From Larix kaempferi (taxonomy: Eukaryota; Streptophyta; Pinopsida; Pinales; Pinaceae), in assembly GCA_027924585.1 (NCBI GenBank), contig BSBM01000440.1, forward strand, positions 11,625,501-11,689,500: a DNA stretch of 64,000 nucleotides. Direction: 5' to 3'. Below are positions 62,110-64,000 of this stretch, in pieces. The stretch's first letter is position 1; the number at the start of each line of letters is the position of its first letter. Position numbers and translations under genes: made by a program. The notes beneath the pieces are model-generated. The model saw only the letters and a list, made by a program, of their open reading frames with translations, did no database searches and was not told the origin of the DNA.

Positions 62110-63444
62110 ATGCCCGCGACTGAGGGAGGGCTCCCCCCTCCCACCTCATCCGACGCCTTCAACCTGCTCCTGTGCCCCTCTGGATCCAAACCCAAAGCTC
62201 CCGCCGTTCCGAAATTCATTAAGAAGCTCGACTCAATCCCTGAAATCGATCTGCCTGTTGAAATCCCCATCAAAGTTGCTTTAGCTCTCGCTGATAGGGG
62301 ACTGGTTGGCCAGTTTATGGGGCTTTGGCCTTCAACCAAGACCACCGACGACTGGATTCAAAGGAACTGGAGGCCCCAAATTAAGCACAGTGTCACCTGT
62401 TACCCCGTCGGCCGAGGCTTCTTCATCTTTGAGTTTATAGCTCAAGAAGACAGAGATCTGATATTCAGAAATGGTCCTTACTTCATGGGCCCTCAGGGAC
62501 TGTATCTCAATAGATGGACGCCAGACTTCAATGCAGAAACGGATGTGCCGACAAAAGTCCCAGTTTGGGTAAGGCTCCCTAATCTCCCAATCCACTGCTG
62601 GAACACTCCTACTCTAGAAAAAATTGGAAACACCTTAGGAAAATACATCGACAAAGCCGATAACAAGGGCCAATACTCATGTGCTAGAATCTGTGTCGAG
62701 GTCGATCTTGAAGCAGGACTTCCTGAAGCTGTTAAACTCAAAGTAGGAGACTGGACATACTACCAAAAGCTCGACTACGAACAGATCCCATTCAAATGTC
62801 GCCAATGTCATGAACACGGTCACTTCCAAAGAAACTGCCCGAAAAATCAGATCTCAGAAGATGAGGCAGGATGGCAAAAAGTCAAAAAAGGCAAAGCAAC
62901 TCCAAAGAATCCTGACAAGACCACAATGGAAATGCAAAACCAACCCTCAAGCTCCAATAAGCCCACCAGCGAAACATCAAAAGACGATCCAATCACAATC
63001 TCAAGCCCTAAAGAACGTCAGGAGGCCTCCCCCTCCGAGAAGAAGCAATCTACAGCTAATGATGAGCCACAGCCGTCCAAGCAAACAAACAAGGAAGATA
63101 CTGGCACCCTGAACGCATCTCTGCTAGAACCAGGGGAACTATCCCAACCTCGAGCAGAAGCTGACAATCCAGGCTCTCCCAAAGAAGTTAATGAAGAACC
63201 ATTGATGCAAGACTCAGATCCTGAAGAAGATACCGAAGGAGAGACATCCTCCAGCGGCCTCTACTCCTGCCCTATCAAAACTCCAAGAGGAAGGAAATCC
63301 AAGAAGAAACAAAGAGAAGAAGCTACTTATCTTGAAGTCCTCGAAGGCTCTCAAAAAACTCTAAAAGGCATCATGAATACCCGCTCAAAAAAAGGTACAT
63401 TTCAGGCCGCTAAAGAGGCCAAACCCTTCCCCCATAAACATTAA
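62110..63444 (+). CDS. LINE ORF1 protein (DUF4283 and zinc knuckle)
   Basis: The 444-residue frame is intact. Residues about 50-150 have the DUF4283 pattern of plant LINE ORF1 proteins (DDWIQRNWRPQI, FFIFEFIAQEDRDLIFRNGP, LYLNRWTPDFN, VPVWVRLPNLPIHCWN). A CCHC knuckle, CRQCHEHGHFQRNC, is at about residues 230-243. The rest is a long, charged, disordered tail with Pro/Ser/Glu-rich and Lys-rich stretches. Such proteins bind LINE RNA. The ATG at 62110 follows a short leader; all motifs lie downstream of it. The stop codon overlaps the ORF2 start by one base (TAATG). Confidence 0.9.
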   Translation: MPATEGGLPPPTSSDAFNLLLCPSGSKPKAPAVPKFIKKLDSIPEIDLPVEIPIKVALALADRGLVGQFMGLWPSTKTTDDWIQRNWRPQIKHSVTCYPVGRGFFIFEFIAQEDRDLIFRNGPYFMGPQGLYLNRWTPDFNAETDVPTKVPVWVRLPNLPIHCWNTPTLEKIGNTLGKYIDKADNKGQYSCARICVEVDLEAGLPEAVKLKVGDWTYYQKLDYEQIPFKCRQCHEHGHFQRNCPKNQISEDEAGWQKVKKGKATPKNPDKTTMEMQNQPSSSNKPTSETSKDDPITISSPKERQEASPSEKKQSTANDEPQPSKQTNKEDTGTLNASLLEPGELSQPRAEADNPGSPKEVNEEPLMQDSDPEEDTEGETSSSGLYSCPIKTPRGRKSKKKQREEATYLEVLEGSQKTLKGIMNTRSKKGTFQAAKEAKPFPHKH

Positions 63445-64000
63445 TGAAATACATCTCCTGGAATTGCAAAGGGCTAGGCTCTAACCTGAAGGAAGATGCA
63501 ATGAGAGACCTAATCCGAATACATAGGCCTAAGATTCTGCTTGTCCAAGAAACTAAAATGGAGGAGATTAAGGCCCTCCAAATCGGGAAAAGATTTTGGA
63601 AAAAAAGCGCTGGGATTGGCAACAACTCAAGAGGCGCTTCAGGAGGAATTGCCACCTTCTGGGATCCTCTCCTTTATGATATTGAAGCTGAAGAACGTAC
63701 GGTTCACTGGGTTTTCACAAAATTGAACCACAAGCATTCTGGACACAAGGTAAGTCTCTTTAATCTCTATGTTCCTGTTCTGCATGCGGAAAAAAAAGAG
63801 TGCTGGAACACTCTTGAAACTTTTCTTCAACAACAGAATAGAGATAATATTATTATAGTTGGATATCTGAATGTTACTCTGGCTGCTAATGAAAAGAAAG
63901 GAGGAAACCTGGTTAGAGACCCTTCAAGAGAATGGGTAGAAGATATCATCTCTGGTTGGGATCTGCTTGACATCAAACCGATCATTGGTAACTTTACTTG
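63444..64000 (+). CDS. LINE ORF2 start: apurinic-type endonuclease domain
   Basis: The frame begins MKYISWNCKGLGSNLKEDA and stays open to the window edge (185 codons). It shows the exonuclease-endonuclease-phosphatase fold motifs WNCKGLG, LLVQETKM, GGIATFWD and NLYVP. The motif that is normally GDFN in this family reads GYLN (63861-63872): the Asp codon GAT is TAT here. That Asp is one of the active-site residues of AP endonucleases, so nicking activity is doubtful. The reverse transcriptase part lies outside the window. Confidence 0.88.
   Translation, partial: MKYISWNCKGLGSNLKEDAMRDLIRIHRPKILLVQETKMEEIKALQIGKRFWKKSAGIGNNSRGASGGIATFWDPLLYDIEAEERTVHWVFTKLNHKHSGHKVSLFNLYVPVLHAEKKECWNTLETFLQQQNRDNIIIVGYLNVTLAANEKKGGNLVRDPSREWVEDIISGWDLLDIKPIIGNFT

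Larger units (their letters stand above)
62042..64000 (+). mobile_element. L1-type LINE, 5' part, runs off the window
   Basis: A GC-richer leader (about 62042-62109) precedes ORF1 (62110-63444) and the start of ORF2 (63444 onwards). The order of nucleic-acid-binding ORF1 then endonuclease-bearing ORF2 is that of plant L1 elements. The 3' part with reverse transcriptase lies beyond the window. The exact 5' end is unknown. Confidence 0.85.

Noticed and set aside
1-64000. tRNA, rRNA, CRISPR arrays and bacterial-type operons
   Set aside because: None was seen. Only tRNA-like promoter boxes within SINEs and tRNA-complementary primer sites are present, and the tandem repeats lack CRISPR repeat-spacer organisation.

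Overview
The window reads as nuclear DNA of a land plant with a large, repeat-filled genome. It contains Ty1/copia, Ty3/gypsy, L1-type LINE, tRNA-derived SINE, hAT and probably CACTA sequences, and one spliced host gene whose first intron alone is about 16.2 kb. Such long, transposon-packed introns suit a gymnosperm, but the species cannot be fixed from sequence alone.

The only convincing host gene lies on the minus strand: exon 1 at 57310-57346 and exons 2-4 at 40647-41093, 40471-40553 and 40081-40131. The four exons join in phase into 206 codons with a PDWL-type start, a lysine/serine-rich acidic middle and the start of a conserved block ([14 protein letters not shown]). I read it as BIN4 (MIDGET), the plant topoisomerase VI accessory protein. 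The rest of the protein was not found and probably lies to the left, within or beyond another long intron.

Left part (1-32 kb): unclassified repeats; an array of small dyads (2.08-2.56 kb); a 118-bp near-perfect hairpin (2.83 kb); a non-autonomous hAT-like element inserted in a TA tract (2.97-3.83 kb); a decayed plus-strand copia element (3.93-9.31 kb); a minus-strand copia fragment with LTR, primer site and gag (10.77-12.84 kb); remnants of an unrecognised repeat ORF family (14.4 and 18.5 kb); a minus-strand gypsy fragment with gag, a tRNA-Asp primer site and a long LTR (18.7-22.7 kb); a coiled-coil ORF split by a hAT-like insertion (23.5-25.6 kb); and a 620-bp tandem duplication of an LTR-like promoter (30.4-31.6 kb).

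Middle (32-41 kb): a hAT transposon with exact ends (32418-36633), an 8-bp target duplication and a transposase broken by one TAG codon; a 1-kb hAT-like relative; then BIN4 exons 4 to 2.

BIN4 intron 1 (41094-57309) holds a complete copia element with a 5-bp target duplication (42325-48809), a LINE reverse transcriptase fragment (49.4-50.0 kb), a 3.1-kb LTR element that carries a long coiled-coil ORF instead of gag-pol (52367-55449, 5-bp target duplication), and a SINE (56202-56400). A second SINE lies about 565 bp upstream of the BIN4 start codon. Further right are a CACTA-like element end with decayed minus-strand exons (60.06-62.0 kb) and the 5' part of a LINE with intact ORF1 and the start of ORF2 (62.1 kb to the edge).

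Two themes recur. Elements are nested in one another and in the host gene, with several insertion borders readable to the base. Their reading frames are closed mainly by TAG codons where the protein families have Gln or Trp, the pattern expected from deamination of methylated cytosines in silenced transposons.
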